This document shows positions 38,741-48,109 of a stretch of DNA of 64,000 bases, piece by piece. A program made the translations under genes and the position numbers. This DNA comes from Streptosporangium canum. GTDB lineage: Bacteria; Actinomycetota; Actinomycetes; Streptosporangiales; Streptosporangiaceae. How positions within the stretch are numbered: the stretch's first letter is position 1; every line of letters begins with the position of its first letter. The notes under the pieces are model-generated. The model searched no databases, had not been told where the DNA came from, and saw only the letters and a program-made list of their open reading frames with translations. The stretch is from NCBI RefSeq assembly GCF_900113865.1, contig NZ_FOQY01000003.1, positions 248,001 to 312,000 of the forward strand, written 5' to 3'.

Positions 38741-39742
38741 TCAGCGTGTCTCGGGAGAGACAACGCAGGCACCGCGGGTTTCGACATCCAGTGGCTGGAT
38801 GTGCCAATCAGTACCCACTTCCGGTGCGATCAAATCCTGCGTATCCACTGTCGAAAACGCAAGAATTGTGGGGCCCGCTCCCGAGACGACAGTAGGGACG
38901 CCGAGCCCGCGCAGACGTTGTACCAGATCCGCACTCTGCGGCATCGCAGGCGCGCGGTAATTCTGGTGCAGCCGATCTTCGGTGGCGGCCAGCAACAGTT
39001 CCCGCTCCGGCCGTTCGGTCAGTGCCGCGACGAGAAGCGCGGCCCGCCCGGCGTTCGCGGACGCGTCGGAGTGCGGCACGTCCTTGGGGAGCAACCCCCG
39101 GGCGACCTCTGTGGACAGCCGGTGCCTGGGGATGATGGCCACGGGCCGGATATCGGCGTGTGGGATCAGCTTCACCATATGCGGTGCGTTCGACTGATCT
39201 GTCCATGCGATGGTGAGCCCGCCCGCGAGACACGGCGCCACGTTGTCGGGGTGCCCCTCGATCTCGGTGGCCAGCGCGAAGACGTCGTCGTCGGTGAACT
39301 CCGGCCGCGCCGCCGGACGGCCGGGGCCTGTCTGGCCGCCCGCGGGGTTCGGGCCGTCCACTGCCGGGTACGGGGCGCCGGCCAGCGCCCGTGCCGCGAG
39401 GATCCCCGCGCAGATCGCCGCGGAGGAGGATCCCAGGCCCCGCGCGTGCGGGATGCGGTTGAGGCAGCGCAGCCGGATGCCGCGCGGCTGCGGAAGGCCC
39501 ATCCGGTCGAAGGTCAGCCGCATCGTCCTCACGATGAGATGGCCCTCGCCGTCGTCGAGCTCGCCCGCGCCCTCCCCCGTGACCTCGATGCCGACGCTAC
39601 GGGAACGGGGGCCGCCGGGGTCGACCAGACCGACCTCGACCTCGTCGTAGAGGGCGAGGGCCAGTCCCAGGGTGTCGAATCCGGGGCCGAGGTTGGCCGA
39701 CGTCGCCGGGACCCGGACGGTGACCTTGATGCTGTCGGTCAT
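38741..39742 (-). CDS. thrB: Homoserine kinase
   Basis: ThrB phosphorylates L-homoserine with ATP in threonine biosynthesis. The 333-residue GHMP-family protein has the N-terminal signature VRVPATSANLGPGFDTLGLA. The ATP-binding loop is GLGSSSAAICAG (about 113-124) in the HARGLGSSSA context, and the third motif (VVSGAGPTILAF) is near the C-terminus. Its length is a little above the 300-320 residues typical of the family; an internal Pro/Gly-rich segment (NPAGGQTGPGRPAARP) explains this. It lies 139 bp after thrC on the same strand and before rho, the usual actinobacterial order. Confidence 0.95.
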   Translation of the reverse strand: MTDSIKVTVRVPATSANLGPGFDTLGLALALYDEVEVGLVDPGGPRSRSVGIEVTGEGAGELDDGEGHLIVRTMRLTFDRMGLPQPRGIRLRCLNRIPHARGLGSSSAAICAGILAARALAGAPYPAVDGPNPAGGQTGPGRPAARPEFTDDDVFALATEIEGHPDNVAPCLAGGLTIAWTDQSNAPHMVKLIPHADIRPVAIIPRHRLSTEVARGLLPKDVPHSDASANAGRAALLVAALTERPERELLLAATEDRLHQNYRAPAMPQSADLVQRLRGLGVPTVVSGAGPTILAFSTVDTQDLIAPEVGTDWHIQPLDVETRGACVVSPETR

Positions 39743-39881
39743 CGGAATTCTGGGGCGCAGGCCCCTGGCTCAGCCATAGGGAGGGAGCCCCTCCTCCTAT
39801 CTGCTTCGTTCGGTGCTGTGCACGGCCGGTGCGGGACGTCGCGGTGGGACGCCCCGCCGTACCGGCGTCGTCATGGGGGCG

Positions 39882-40940
39882 CTAGGCGAGTCCGAGCGCG
39901 GTGGCCGCGGCGTGGGCGTCGATGGGGATCGTCACGGGCGTGGGCGCGCCGGAGATGGCCCAGTCGGGGTCCTTGAGGCCGTTGCCGGTCACCGTGCAGA
40001 CGATGCGCCGGCCGGGCTCGACGAGGCCCTGCCCGTGTGCCTGGAGGAGGCCGGCCACGCTGGCGGCGGAGGCGAGCTCGACGAACACGCCCTCCTCCTG
40101 GGCCAGCAGCTTGTACGCGGCGGCGATCTGGCGGTCGGTGACGGCCTGGATGACGCCGCCGGACTCGTCGCGGGCGGCCTCGGCGAGCTTCCAGGAGGCG
40201 GGGTTGCCGATGCGGATCGCGGTGGCGATCGTGTGCGGGTGGGTCACCGGCGCGCCGTTGACGATCGGCGCGGAGCCGCTGGCCTGGAAGCCGAACATGC
40301 GGGGCGTCCTGGTGGCGAGGCCGTCCGCGGCGTATTCGGTGTAGCCCATCCAGTAGGCCGAGATGTTGCCCGCGTTGCCGACCGGGATGCAGTGGATGTC
40401 GGGCGCGTCGCCGAGCGCGTCCACGATCTCGAAGGCCGCGGTCTTCTGACCCTGGAGCCGGAAGGGGTTCACCGAGTTGACCAGCGCGATGGGGTAGTTC
40501 TCCGACAGCTTCCTGGTCATCTCCAGGCAGTCGTCGAAGGAGCCCTCGACCTGGAGCAGCGTGGCCCCGTGAACCAGCGCCTGCGCCAGCTTGCCCATCG
40601 CGATCTTGCCGCGGGGCACCAGCACGGCGCAGGTCAGGCCCGCGCGGACCGCGTAGGCGGCGGCGGAGGCGCTGGTGTTGCCGGTGGAGGCGCAGATGAC
40701 GGCCTTCGCGCCGTCCTCGACGGCCTTGCTGATGGCCATGGTCATGCCACGGTCCTTGAAGCTGCCGGTCGGGTTCGCGCCCTCGACCTTGAGGAAGACG
40801 TCACAGCCGGTCAGAGCCGAGACCCGGCGCGCCGGGACGAGCGGCGTGCCGCCCTCCAGGAGGGTGACGACGGGCGTCGCCGTGGTCACCGGAAGTCGGT
40901 CACGGTACTCCTCGATGAGGCCACGCCACGCCCTGGTCAT
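39882..40940 (-). CDS. thrC: Threonine synthase
   Basis: This PLP enzyme converts O-phospho-L-homoserine to threonine. The 352-residue protein is the short form, with [13 protein letters not shown], the Schiff-base lysine in [29 protein letters not shown] and the phosphate-binding [12 protein letters not shown]. The ATG at 40940 has a strong GGAGGAG box six bases upstream; the 61-residue upstream extension is rejected because it lies in the intergenic region. In other Actinobacteria it directly follows hom, but here the 41-55 kb glycan island separates them. A large dyad lies about 90 bp upstream of its start. Confidence 0.96.
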   Translation of the reverse strand: MTRAWRGLIEEYRDRLPVTTATPVVTLLEGGTPLVPARRVSALTGCDVFLKVEGANPTGSFKDRGMTMAISKAVEDGAKAVICASTGNTSASAAAYAVRAGLTCAVLVPRGKIAMGKLAQALVHGATLLQVEGSFDDCLEMTRKLSENYPIALVNSVNPFRLQGQKTAAFEIVDALGDAPDIHCIPVGNAGNISAYWMGYTEYAADGLATRTPRMFGFQASGSAPIVNGAPVTHPHTIATAIRIGNPASWKLAEAARDESGGVIQAVTDRQIAAAYKLLAQEEGVFVELASAASVAGLLQAHGQGLVEPGRRIVCTVTGNGLKDPDWAISGAPTPVTIPIDAHAAATALGLA

Positions 40941-41030
40941 GATTACTCCTCCCGCGCCCGGGTACACCGTGCGCGTCCTACCTGCGGTGTTAGGCACCGA
41001 GTCTACGGGCAACGGCCCACGCGGCGGGAT

Positions 41031-41055
41031 GTGTTGTCCACCCAATGGACAACAC
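41031..41055. promoter_or_regulatory. Perfect 10-bp dyad (operator candidate) between thrC and the GT2 gene
   Basis: GTGTTGTCCA (41031-41040) is the exact reverse complement of TGGACAACAC (41046-41055), with CCCAA between. It lies in the divergent intergenic region, 91 bp from the thrC start and 98 bp from the GT2 start. A terminator is not needed there, so an operator for a dimeric repressor is the likelier reading. Confidence 0.55.
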
Positions 41056-41152
41056 GGGCATATTTCACTTTCTCCCACAGGAAACCCTAAGCAACCGGGG
41101 ATAGGGTTGACAGGACTTGACAAGCGGGGACGCAGACAAGGGGCATCACATC

Positions 41153-42772
41153 ATGACGGATGGAGCGGGGACCGACCTGCCCCTGATCCGGCACAACGAC
41201 TACTCCCCCCTGACCCCTCCCGCCCTCGGCGAATGGGATCCGGCGCTCTCGGTGAGCGTGGTCATCCCCGCGCACGGCGGCCAGCGCAGGCTCGACCTGA
41301 CCCTCGCCGCCCTGGCGGCGCAGACCTACCCCGATCACCTCATGGAAGTGATCGTGGTGGACGACGGCAGCGACCCGCCCCTGCGGCTGCCGGAGATCGC
41401 TCCGCCGGGCACCAGGATCGCCGCCGCCGACCCCGGACGCTGGGGCATCGCGCACGCGGTGAACACCGGGGCCGCCCTCGCCGAGGGCCGGATCATCCAG
41501 CGCCTGGACGCCGACATGGTCGTCTGCCGCGAGCACATCGAGGCGCTGGCCCGCTGGCACCACCTGGCCGGCTACGTGGTCGCCATCGGCGCGAAGAAGT
41601 TCGTCGAGGAGCCCGAGCTCTCCCCGGCCCACCTGTACGACGGCGTGCGCACGGGCCCGCTGGAGGCCGTCTTCGACCTGTCGGAGGCGCTGCCCAGCTC
41701 CACCGAGCAGACCATCTCCCGGACCGACGGCCTGCGGACCAGCCGCAACCCCTACCACGTGTGCACCGGGCCGACGGTGTCGATGCGCCGGGAGACCTTC
41801 CACGCCGTCGGCGGCCTCGATCCCGACGTGCTCAGGGGCGAGGACACCGAGTTCGCCTACCGGCTGGCCGCGCACGGGGTGGTCTTCGTCCCCGACATGG
41901 CCGCCCAGGCCGTGCATCTGGGACTTCCCGCGCAGCGCCGCGACCGCGACCGGGCGGTCCGCGCGGTCGGCCCCTACCTCGCCCACCGCGTTCCGCTCCG
42001 CCGTGACCTGCGCAAGGACCGGGGCCGGCGGTGGCTGGTGCCGTACGTGGAGGTGGTGCTCCACGTCGACGGCGACGAAAGGCAGGTGCGCGAGGCGGTG
42101 AGCGCGGCACTGGAGGGGTCGGTGACCGATGTGCGGGTCACCCTGGTCGCCCCCTGGTCTCGGCTGTCCGCCGGCCGCCGGGCGGTGCTCGGCGACCCCT
42201 CCTTCGAGCTGCGGCTGCTGCGCGAGCACTTCGCCCACGACGAGCGGGTACGGCTGGCCGACGAGGTCTCCCTCACCCCCGCGCCGATCCCCTTCCGCTA
42301 CACCGGGCCGATCTCGGTCCCGCTGGGGCACGGCTCGCTGGAGCGGATGATCGCCGCGGTCCAGGACGACCGGTCCGGCATGCTCGTCGTCGACCTCGGC
42401 GACGACGGCACGGCGACGCTGCAGCGGACCGAGGCGCTGGGCCGGGCACGCCTGCTGGGCGCGGACGACGTGCCCACTTCGATCAAGGCCACCCACGGCG
42501 TGCGGCACGGCGACCGGGCGGAGTTCTGGCCGGCCCCGGCCGCTCCCGCGGCCTCCGCCCGGAAGCCCGCGCAGGCCGCCGCGGAGAAGTCCACGGAGAA
42601 GCCCGCGCAGGCCGCGGCCGGGAGGCCCGCGCAGGCTCCCCCGGAGAGACCGGCGCGGAACCCGCCGGAAAAGCCTGTGGCGGCTCCGGCCCGCGGGGAC
42701 CGGTCCCCGGAGCCCGCGCGGAAGCCGGAGTCCCGGATCGCCAAGCTCCGCTCGGCGATCCGGAGGGGCTGA
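41153..42772 (+). CDS. Family A glycosyltransferase (GT2) with C-terminal extension
   Basis: The 539-residue protein begins with a short conserved leader (LIRHNDYSPLTPPALGEW, residues 11-28) shared by all family A members here. A GT2 domain follows: LSVSVVIPAHGG, VIVVDDGSDPP, the metal-binding DAD at 119-121 in IQRLDADMVV and the catalytic LRGEDTEFAYRL (Glu230-Asp231). A middle domain (LVPYVEVVLHVDGDERQVRE) resembles a second GT-A domain without DxD. The last 80 residues are Ala/Pro/Lys-rich (QAAAEKSTEKPAQAAAGR), unlike the coiled-coil ends of its paralogues. The ATG at 41153 has AGGGG upstream; a TTG at 41117 is less likely. No signal peptide. Confidence 0.86.
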   Translation: MTDGAGTDLPLIRHNDYSPLTPPALGEWDPALSVSVVIPAHGGQRRLDLTLAALAAQTYPDHLMEVIVVDDGSDPPLRLPEIAPPGTRIAAADPGRWGIAHAVNTGAALAEGRIIQRLDADMVVCREHIEALARWHHLAGYVVAIGAKKFVEEPELSPAHLYDGVRTGPLEAVFDLSEALPSSTEQTISRTDGLRTSRNPYHVCTGPTVSMRRETFHAVGGLDPDVLRGEDTEFAYRLAAHGVVFVPDMAAQAVHLGLPAQRRDRDRAVRAVGPYLAHRVPLRRDLRKDRGRRWLVPYVEVVLHVDGDERQVREAVSAALEGSVTDVRVTLVAPWSRLSAGRRAVLGDPSFELRLLREHFAHDERVRLADEVSLTPAPIPFRYTGPISVPLGHGSLERMIAAVQDDRSGMLVVDLGDDGTATLQRTEALGRARLLGADDVPTSIKATHGVRHGDRAEFWPAPAAPAASARKPAQAAAEKSTEKPAQAAAGRPAQAPPERPARNPPEKPVAAPARGDRSPEPARKPESRIAKLRSAIRRG

Positions 42773-42778
42773 GCCGGG

Positions 42779-44104
42779 TCAGGAGGCCGCGACCACGCGC
42801 TCGCGTTCCTCGGACAGGGGCGTGACGCGCCGCCGTACCGCTAGCCCGAAGGCCACGACGAGCAGGCCGGAGATCCCCGATATCACGAACGGCGCGGCGG
42901 GCCGCCAGGCGTCGTAGAGGAAGCCGCCGAGGCCGGACACCACCAGGATGCCGACGGCTCCGCACAGCGTCTGCACGCCGTAGGCGGAGCCGCGCACGGC
43001 GGCGGGGGCCTGCTGGGCCAGGAGCGGGCCGGCGGTGGTGATCGCGGCGATCTCGCCCAGGCCGACGAGCACGGCCACCATCATCATGCCGGAGCCGAGC
43101 GGGTCGCTGATCAGCAGCGTGGACAGGTAGGACACCGCCGCGACGGCCTGGGCGAGGATGAGCACGTCCTGGCGGCGCATCCGGTCCCCCAGCCAGCCGA
43201 ACAGCGGCGCGGCGACCACGGCCACGGTCTGGGCGATGCCGACCACCGCCCCGCCGCGGGCCAGGGCCTCGGCCGCCGACATGCCGCGCTCGCCGGTGGC
43301 GTAGTCGATCACCCACAGGGACATGAAGCCCGCGACGACGGCGAGGTCGGCGCGGGCGACGAACGCCGCGGCGTAGGACAGCGCCACGCCGGGGTCGCGG
43401 GCGAGCGCGAGGCCCTCCTTGACCAGGCGGGTCAAGGGCACGCGCTCGGCGGTCGCGCTGACCTTGACCGTGGACAGGGTGGACCACATCAGCGCGGCGA
43501 CGGCGAGGACGACCGCGGCGATGATCAGGAACGAGACGCGGGCGGCGTCGACCGGGGCCATCCCCCGGTCTTCGAAGATCTTGGGCAGGCGGACCAGGGC
43601 GAGCACCGCGACCATCGCGCCGAGGCCGCTGAACAGTCCGACCAGGCCGTAGGACTTGCCCCGGGAGCCGTCCCGGACGTAGTCGACGGCCACCGTGGAC
43701 AGCATCCCGCTGAGCGCGGCCACGCCGAGGGCGAAGACCACCCGCAGCGCGACGAGCACGGTCGTGTTCCCGGCGAACGGGAACAGCGCGGTGCCCAGCG
43801 CGCACAGCGCGAACCCGGCCACCACGACGGGCCGGCGGCCGAACCGGTCGGCCAGCGCGCCGTACCAGACCAGGCTGGCGATCATCGCGATCTCGGCGGC
43901 GACGCCGAGCAGGCCGACCGCCTTGCCCTGGTCGGCTTTGGCGACGCCGAGAACGCCGCCCAGGATGTACGGCTGCGCCGCCGGGAGGAAGGAGATGACC
44001 ATGGTCGCGACGAACGCCATGGACAGGCAGGCCCACATGTTGCCGCGGCCGATGCCGTCGGCGAGCTGCAGTCCCAGGACACGGCGGGGGGAGGAGGCTG
44101 CCAT
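42779..44104 (-). CDS. MFS transporter
   Basis: The 441-residue protein has 12 predicted membrane helices in two halves, starting ACLSMAFVATMVISFLP. The loop 2-3 signature is present as WYGALADRFGRRPVVVAGF, and the second-half equivalent is PLFGWLGDRMRRQDVL. It belongs to the major facilitator superfamily of proton-coupled solute exporters and importers; the substrate cannot be told from sequence. It converges with the family A GT2 gene at 41153 (6 bp between stops) and is divergent from the methyltransferase. A sugar-precursor or antibiotic exporter role in the island is possible but unproven. Confidence 0.9.
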   Translation of the reverse strand: MAASSPRRVLGLQLADGIGRGNMWACLSMAFVATMVISFLPAAQPYILGGVLGVAKADQGKAVGLLGVAAEIAMIASLVWYGALADRFGRRPVVVAGFALCALGTALFPFAGNTTVLVALRVVFALGVAALSGMLSTVAVDYVRDGSRGKSYGLVGLFSGLGAMVAVLALVRLPKIFEDRGMAPVDAARVSFLIIAAVVLAVAALMWSTLSTVKVSATAERVPLTRLVKEGLALARDPGVALSYAAAFVARADLAVVAGFMSLWVIDYATGERGMSAAEALARGGAVVGIAQTVAVVAAPLFGWLGDRMRRQDVLILAQAVAAVSYLSTLLISDPLGSGMMMVAVLVGLGEIAAITTAGPLLAQQAPAAVRGSAYGVQTLCGAVGILVVSGLGGFLYDAWRPAAPFVISGISGLLVVAFGLAVRRRVTPLSEERERVVAAS

Positions 44105-44198
44105 GGCGCGATCTTGTCAGCTCCCGGACCGGTTCTCCAGGGCCGCTTCTATATATGATCACGCTAATTCCGGAAATATCGCCACCGGGGAGCGACAC

Positions 44199-44996
44199 GT
44201 GACCGACCAGATACCCACGGGTATTCAGACTCATATCCCGAACGTCGCACGTATGTACGACTACTACCTCGGCGGCAAGGACAACTTCCCCGCCGACCGG
44301 GAGGCGGCCGAGAAGGTCCTCACCGTCGTCCCCGAGATCCGCCACAGCGCGCGGTCCAACCGCGCCTTCCTGGGCCGCGCCGTCGACTTCGTCGCGCGCT
44401 CGGGCATCCGCCAGTTCCTCGACATCGGGGCCGGCCTGCCCACCCAGAACAACGTGCACCAGGTCGCCACGGACGCCCGGGTCGTCTACGTCGACAACGA
44501 TCCGACCGTCCTGGTCCACGGCAGGGCCATCCTCGGCAAGAACGAGAACGTGACCATCGTCCAGGGGGACGTGCGCCGCCCCGGCGAGATCCTGGACCAC
44601 CCGGACATCCGCGCGGCGATCGACTTCGACCAGCCGGTGGCGGTCCTCCTTCTGGCGATCATGCATTTCGTCCCCGACGAGGACGACCCGGAGGGCATCA
44701 TCGCCACGCTCCGCCGCGCCATGGCGCCCGGCAGCCACCTGATCCTCTCCCACGTCGCGATCGACGCCAGGCCGGAGGCGGCCGAAGGGGTCACCAAGGT
44801 GTACGACCGGGCGTCCTCGCCCTTCGTCCCCCGGACGGGCAAGGAGATCACCCGCCTGTTCGACGGCTTCGACGTGGTCGAGCCCGGCATCGTCAACCTG
44901 CCCGAGTGGCGCCCGGACCCCGGCGCCGTGGTGCCCTACAAGGGCATCGGGTCCTACTTCCTCGGCGGGGTCGGAGCGGTCACCGAGGACAGGTGA
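44199..44996 (+). CDS. SAM-dependent methyltransferase, DUF574 (SAM-MT_S41-like) family
   Basis: The 265-residue protein starts TDQIPTGIQTHIPNVARMYD, followed by YYLGGKDNFPADREAAEK, the hallmark of the DUF574 methyltransferase family that is very expanded in Actinobacteria. The SAM site is FLDIGAGLPTQNNVHQVA and VVYVDNDPTVLVHGR. The substrate is unknown for this family; relatives are often found in secondary-metabolite or regulatory contexts. The GTG at 44199 has GGGGAG six bases upstream. A TATGAT box at 44154-44159 may be its -10 element. It converges with a family A GT gene across a strong terminator hairpin. Confidence 0.9.
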   Translation: MTDQIPTGIQTHIPNVARMYDYYLGGKDNFPADREAAEKVLTVVPEIRHSARSNRAFLGRAVDFVARSGIRQFLDIGAGLPTQNNVHQVATDARVVYVDNDPTVLVHGRAILGKNENVTIVQGDVRRPGEILDHPDIRAAIDFDQPVAVLLLAIMHFVPDEDDPEGIIATLRRAMAPGSHLILSHVAIDARPEAAEGVTKVYDRASSPFVPRTGKEITRLFDGFDVVEPGIVNLPEWRPDPGAVVPYKGIGSYFLGGVGAVTEDR

Positions 44997-45017
44997 CCGT
45001 CCGCCCGGCGGGCGGGG

Positions 45018-45040
45018 GCGGGCCGCGCCGGGCGGCCCGC
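45018..45040. terminator. Bidirectional terminator between the methyltransferase and GT genes
   Basis: GCGGGCCGC (45018-45026) and GCGGCCCGC (45032-45040) form a perfect 9-bp stem around a 5-base loop between the convergent genes ending at 44996 and 45057. Its place fits shared termination; there is no U tract. Confidence 0.65.
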
Positions 45041-45056
45041 GTCCCGGCCTGAGCCC

Positions 45057-46778
45057 TCACCGGCGGCGGATGATCGCCCGCTTGACGGACGAGAGCAGGC
45101 CGTACTGGACGATCTTCCTGGCGGCGGCCAGCTCCCTGCGCAGGCCGCCGACCTCGCGCCGCAGCTCGACCGCGCTCTTGCGCCAGCGGCCCGCCTCGTC
45201 GCGCCACCTGGTCACCTGGGCGCGCAGCCGCTCGTTCTCCTTGGCGAGGCGGGCGATCTCGGCCTGCGCCTCCGTCCTTGCCCGGTACGCGCCACGGCGG
45301 CCGGTGATCGGCCCCGCCTCCGGCAGGAACCCGTAGGTCTCGCCGTCCACCCAGAGCACCCCGGAGGTGTCCTCCACCGCGTCGTCGAGGTCCTCGCCCT
45401 CCCGCCGGACGATCGCGGCACGGGCGAACGCGGCGGTGCGCTCCAGCCTGGCCGCCACGATCCCCTCGCCGGACCCCTCGGCCAGCAGCGCCGACACCAG
45501 CCCGTACCCCCCGTCCCCGGCCAGGTCGAGCAGGCGGGCGAGGCTGTCCTCGCCCGGCACCCAGCCGGCGGGCAGCCTCAGCCGGTACGGCGGGGCCGCC
45601 CCGGTCTCCGGCGCCTCGCCGCCCTCCGCCGGGTACGGCGGAGCCATCCGCACCGCCCGGGGGGAGTCGAGGGCGAACCGCACCCGGCTCTCGTGGGCGT
45701 AGTGGCCGCGGATCAGCACCAGGTCCAGGTCCGGATTCCGCAACGGCGCGCGGCCCTCGGCCCGGACGCGGTCCCAGGGACCGGTGACGGTGACCACGAC
45801 ATCGGGCACGGTGCCCGCGAGGACGGCGTCCACGGTGGCGCGGACCTCGTCGTAGCCGTAGCCGTGCCCGTCCTCCCCCGCGCGGCCCGGCCCCCCGGCG
45901 GGCCCGACGACCACCTCCAGGTAGGGCACCTTCCACTGCCGGGCCGGATGGGAGCGGAGCCAGCGGTAGCTCGGGATCCGGTCGGCGACGAAGGCGTGGC
46001 TGACCCGGTCGATCGGCGCCTTGTCGCGCATCCGCATGGTGGGGCCGAGATGGAAGGCGCGGGCCAGCGGCTCGGGCACGAAGACCGCGCCCGCCTGGGC
46101 CAGCCGGTAGCCCATCTCCGTGTCCTGGCCGAGGATGAGCTCGGTGTCCATCGGCCCGGCCTGGGCGAACAGCGCGGCGTTGACCGAGGTGGCGCCGCCC
46201 ACGTGCAGGCTGAACGCGCGGTGCGGGTTGTCGGTGAGGCCGTCGGTCCGCTCGATGAGGTCCACCAGCCAGGCGTGCGGCTCGGCCGGTTCGAAGAGCT
46301 CGGCCAGGTCGTCGGCCTCGGCCACCTCCCGGGGGCCGGGCAGCTCGGCCGGGGTGAAGCGCAGGTAGCCGGTCACCACGAGGTAGGGCGCCGCATGGTG
46401 CCAGCGCATGTGCGCCTCGACGGACCGGCGGTCCAGGACCACGTCGGAGTCGAGCCAGTGGATCACGTCACCGGTGGCGGCGGCGAGCCCCGCGTTGCGG
46501 GCGTGGGCCCGCCCGGGGGTGGGGCAGACGATGAGCCGGGTGCTCGCGGGCCTCAGCTCGGGCAGGCGCAGCGGCGGCTCGCTGCCGTTGTCCACCACGA
46601 CGACCTCGGTCAGGCCGGCGGGATAGGTCTGCCCGGCCAGCCCCGCGAGCACGAGGTCGAGCTTGTCCTGGCCACCGTAGGCGGGCACGACCACGCTGAC
46701 CCGCAGTGACGGCGTCCAGGCGCCGAGCTCGGGCGGGGTGAGGCTCCGGTAGTCGTTGCCGGTGATCCGTGCTGTCAT
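45057..46778 (-). CDS. Family A glycosyltransferase (GT2) with coiled-coil C-terminus
   Basis: The 573-residue protein shares the family A leader (RITGNDYRSLTPPELGAW) and GT2 domain: LRVSVVVPAYGGQDKLDLVL, VVVDNGSEPP, WLDSDVVLD with the DSD metal motif, and LGQDTEMGYRLAQAG, where Gln replaces the usual Glu before the Asp. A second GT-A-like region (VPYLEVVVGPAGG, then RAPLRNPDLDLVLIRG) lacks DxD. The protein ends in a coiled coil (EIARLAKENERLRAQVTRWR) and a basic tail (VKRAIIRRR) that could bind the membrane. Start ATG 46778 overlaps the family B gene stop (ATGA), so both are translated together. Confidence 0.86.
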   Translation of the reverse strand: MTARITGNDYRSLTPPELGAWTPSLRVSVVVPAYGGQDKLDLVLAGLAGQTYPAGLTEVVVVDNGSEPPLRLPELRPASTRLIVCPTPGRAHARNAGLAAATGDVIHWLDSDVVLDRRSVEAHMRWHHAAPYLVVTGYLRFTPAELPGPREVAEADDLAELFEPAEPHAWLVDLIERTDGLTDNPHRAFSLHVGGATSVNAALFAQAGPMDTELILGQDTEMGYRLAQAGAVFVPEPLARAFHLGPTMRMRDKAPIDRVSHAFVADRIPSYRWLRSHPARQWKVPYLEVVVGPAGGPGRAGEDGHGYGYDEVRATVDAVLAGTVPDVVVTVTGPWDRVRAEGRAPLRNPDLDLVLIRGHYAHESRVRFALDSPRAVRMAPPYPAEGGEAPETGAAPPYRLRLPAGWVPGEDSLARLLDLAGDGGYGLVSALLAEGSGEGIVAARLERTAAFARAAIVRREGEDLDDAVEDTSGVLWVDGETYGFLPEAGPITGRRGAYRARTEAQAEIARLAKENERLRAQVTRWRDEAGRWRKSAVELRREVGGLRRELAAARKIVQYGLLSSVKRAIIRRR

Positions 46779-47896
46779 GGCCCTTCCAAGATCAGGCTCG
46801 GGCGGAAGCCGCGCCACTGGTTCGTCGCGACGCGCAGGAAGTGGGCCAGCGAGAGCCGCCAGGTGTGTTCGGCGCTCACCGAACGCCGCAGCACGTAGCC
46901 GAGGCCGTGGGTGCGGTAGATGCGCGCCCCGGCGGCGTGGGCGGCCTTGAGGAAGCCGGCGTCGACGCCGCGGGGCAGCGGGGGGAACCCGCCGAGCTCG
47001 GCGTACCGGGCCCGGTCGAGCAGGATCGTGCCGCCGGCCACGTGGTCGGACCAGATCTCGCTGGTGTAGTCGGTGCGGCGGATCGTGGCGTTCAGGGGCT
47101 CCAGGTAGAAGAACTCGGCCGCGGCGCCCACGATGTCCGCGCCGGCGTAGGACCTCGCGAGCAGGAGGTCGGCCAGGTGCTCGGGGCCGTACCAGTCGTC
47201 GTCGTCCCACTTGGCGACGTACTCGCCGCTCGCGCGGGAGGCGGCCAGGTTGAGCACCTCCCCGAAGGGGGTCTCCGCGTCCGCCTCGATCACCGTGACG
47301 GGCAGGCCGCACTCCCGCAACGCCCGCCGTACCGCCTCGTGGCCGGCCGGGACGCCGTGCAGGGCCAGCAGGACCTCGGTCTCGACCCGCCGCTGCCGGG
47401 CGATCTGGGTGAGCGCCGAGCCCAGCAGGTGGGGACGCATGCTGGACATCACGACGCTGACCGTGGGCGTGGCCGCCGCGTGCCGGCTCCGCAGACCGTG
47501 GCGGCGCAGCCGTACGCTGTGCTCCTCCCTGCGCAGGTCGGTCACCGAGCGGGGCCCGCCGCCGCCCTCCTCGGGCGCCCAGGCGGCGAGCAGGCGGGCC
47601 AGGCCGGGCTCCACCCAGGCCGGCGAGGCGGCGGCGTGCAACGGCACCCCGGCGGCGGCCAGGCCGGTGACCGCATCGGCCGGGACCTCGGCGGCGGGCC
47701 AGCGGACGGTCAGGGCGCGCAGCCCTCTGAGGCGGGTGACCTCGGCGGCGTCCGGCCGGTCACCGAGCGGCTCACCGGCCGCCAGCCAGCCCTGACCGGT
47801 CCATGACAGCTCGGCCGCCGCCTCGGTCGCCGATCTCAGGAAGCCGGCGGGAGTCGCGGGGGGAGCCGGGGATGGGGGTGTCGACTGCGCAGGCAC
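46775..47896 (-). CDS. Family B glycosyltransferase (GT2), short form
   Basis: The 373-residue protein has a GT2 domain at its C-terminal half: VSVVMSSMRPHLLGSAL, LLALHGVPAGHE, the metal motif KWDDDDWYGPEHL and TWRLSLAHFLRVA near the end. The DREEHS-like segment LRREEHSVRLRRHGL precedes it. It aligns with the C-terminal part of the larger family B gene at 50274 but lacks its first roughly 250 residues, so one of the two has lost or gained a domain. It is divergent from the membrane coiled-coil gene at 48110. The GTG at 47896 has no obvious ribosome site; a start further in is possible. It is coupled to 45057 by a 4-bp overlap. Confidence 0.82.
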   Translation of the reverse strand: MPAQSTPPSPAPPATPAGFLRSATEAAAELSWTGQGWLAAGEPLGDRPDAAEVTRLRGLRALTVRWPAAEVPADAVTGLAAAGVPLHAAASPAWVEPGLARLLAAWAPEEGGGGPRSVTDLRREEHSVRLRRHGLRSRHAAATPTVSVVMSSMRPHLLGSALTQIARQRRVETEVLLALHGVPAGHEAVRRALRECGLPVTVIEADAETPFGEVLNLAASRASGEYVAKWDDDDWYGPEHLADLLLARSYAGADIVGAAAEFFYLEPLNATIRRTDYTSEIWSDHVAGGTILLDRARYAELGGFPPLPRGVDAGFLKAAHAAGARIYRTHGLGYVLRRSVSAEHTWRLSLAHFLRVATNQWRGFRPSLILEGP

Positions 47897-47925
47897 CAGC
47901 GAAGGATAGCGAGGCCGGAAGATCC

Positions 47926-47952
47926 CTTATCACTCCACTTCAGACTTATCAC
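47926..47952 (-). promoter_or_regulatory. Direct-repeat element in the divergent region before gene 46775-47896
   Basis: CTTATCAC occurs twice, at 47926-47933 and 47945-47952, 19 bp apart (about two helical turns). They lie in an AT-richer 213-bp region between the divergent family B gene and the 48110 operon. Two identical half-sites on the same face of the DNA suggest a regulator-binding site, but no promoter hexamers could be assigned. Confidence 0.35.
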
Positions 47953-48109
47953 AGATGCTCACTTCCATTGACTCACAGCAGTCACTCAGGTCACGAGAAC
48001 CTCCAAATTTCCCATTTACTGACATATTTGCACTTGGGCAGCGGCTAGCCTCAAATACCTCCCCCCAGACAACAGGCAACGAAACCAGCGGTAGGGAAGG
48101 TGCGCGCGA

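Noticed and set aside
41107-41122. Promoter for the GT2 gene from tandem TTGACA boxes
   Set aside because: No acceptable -10 hexamer lies 16-18 bases downstream of either box.
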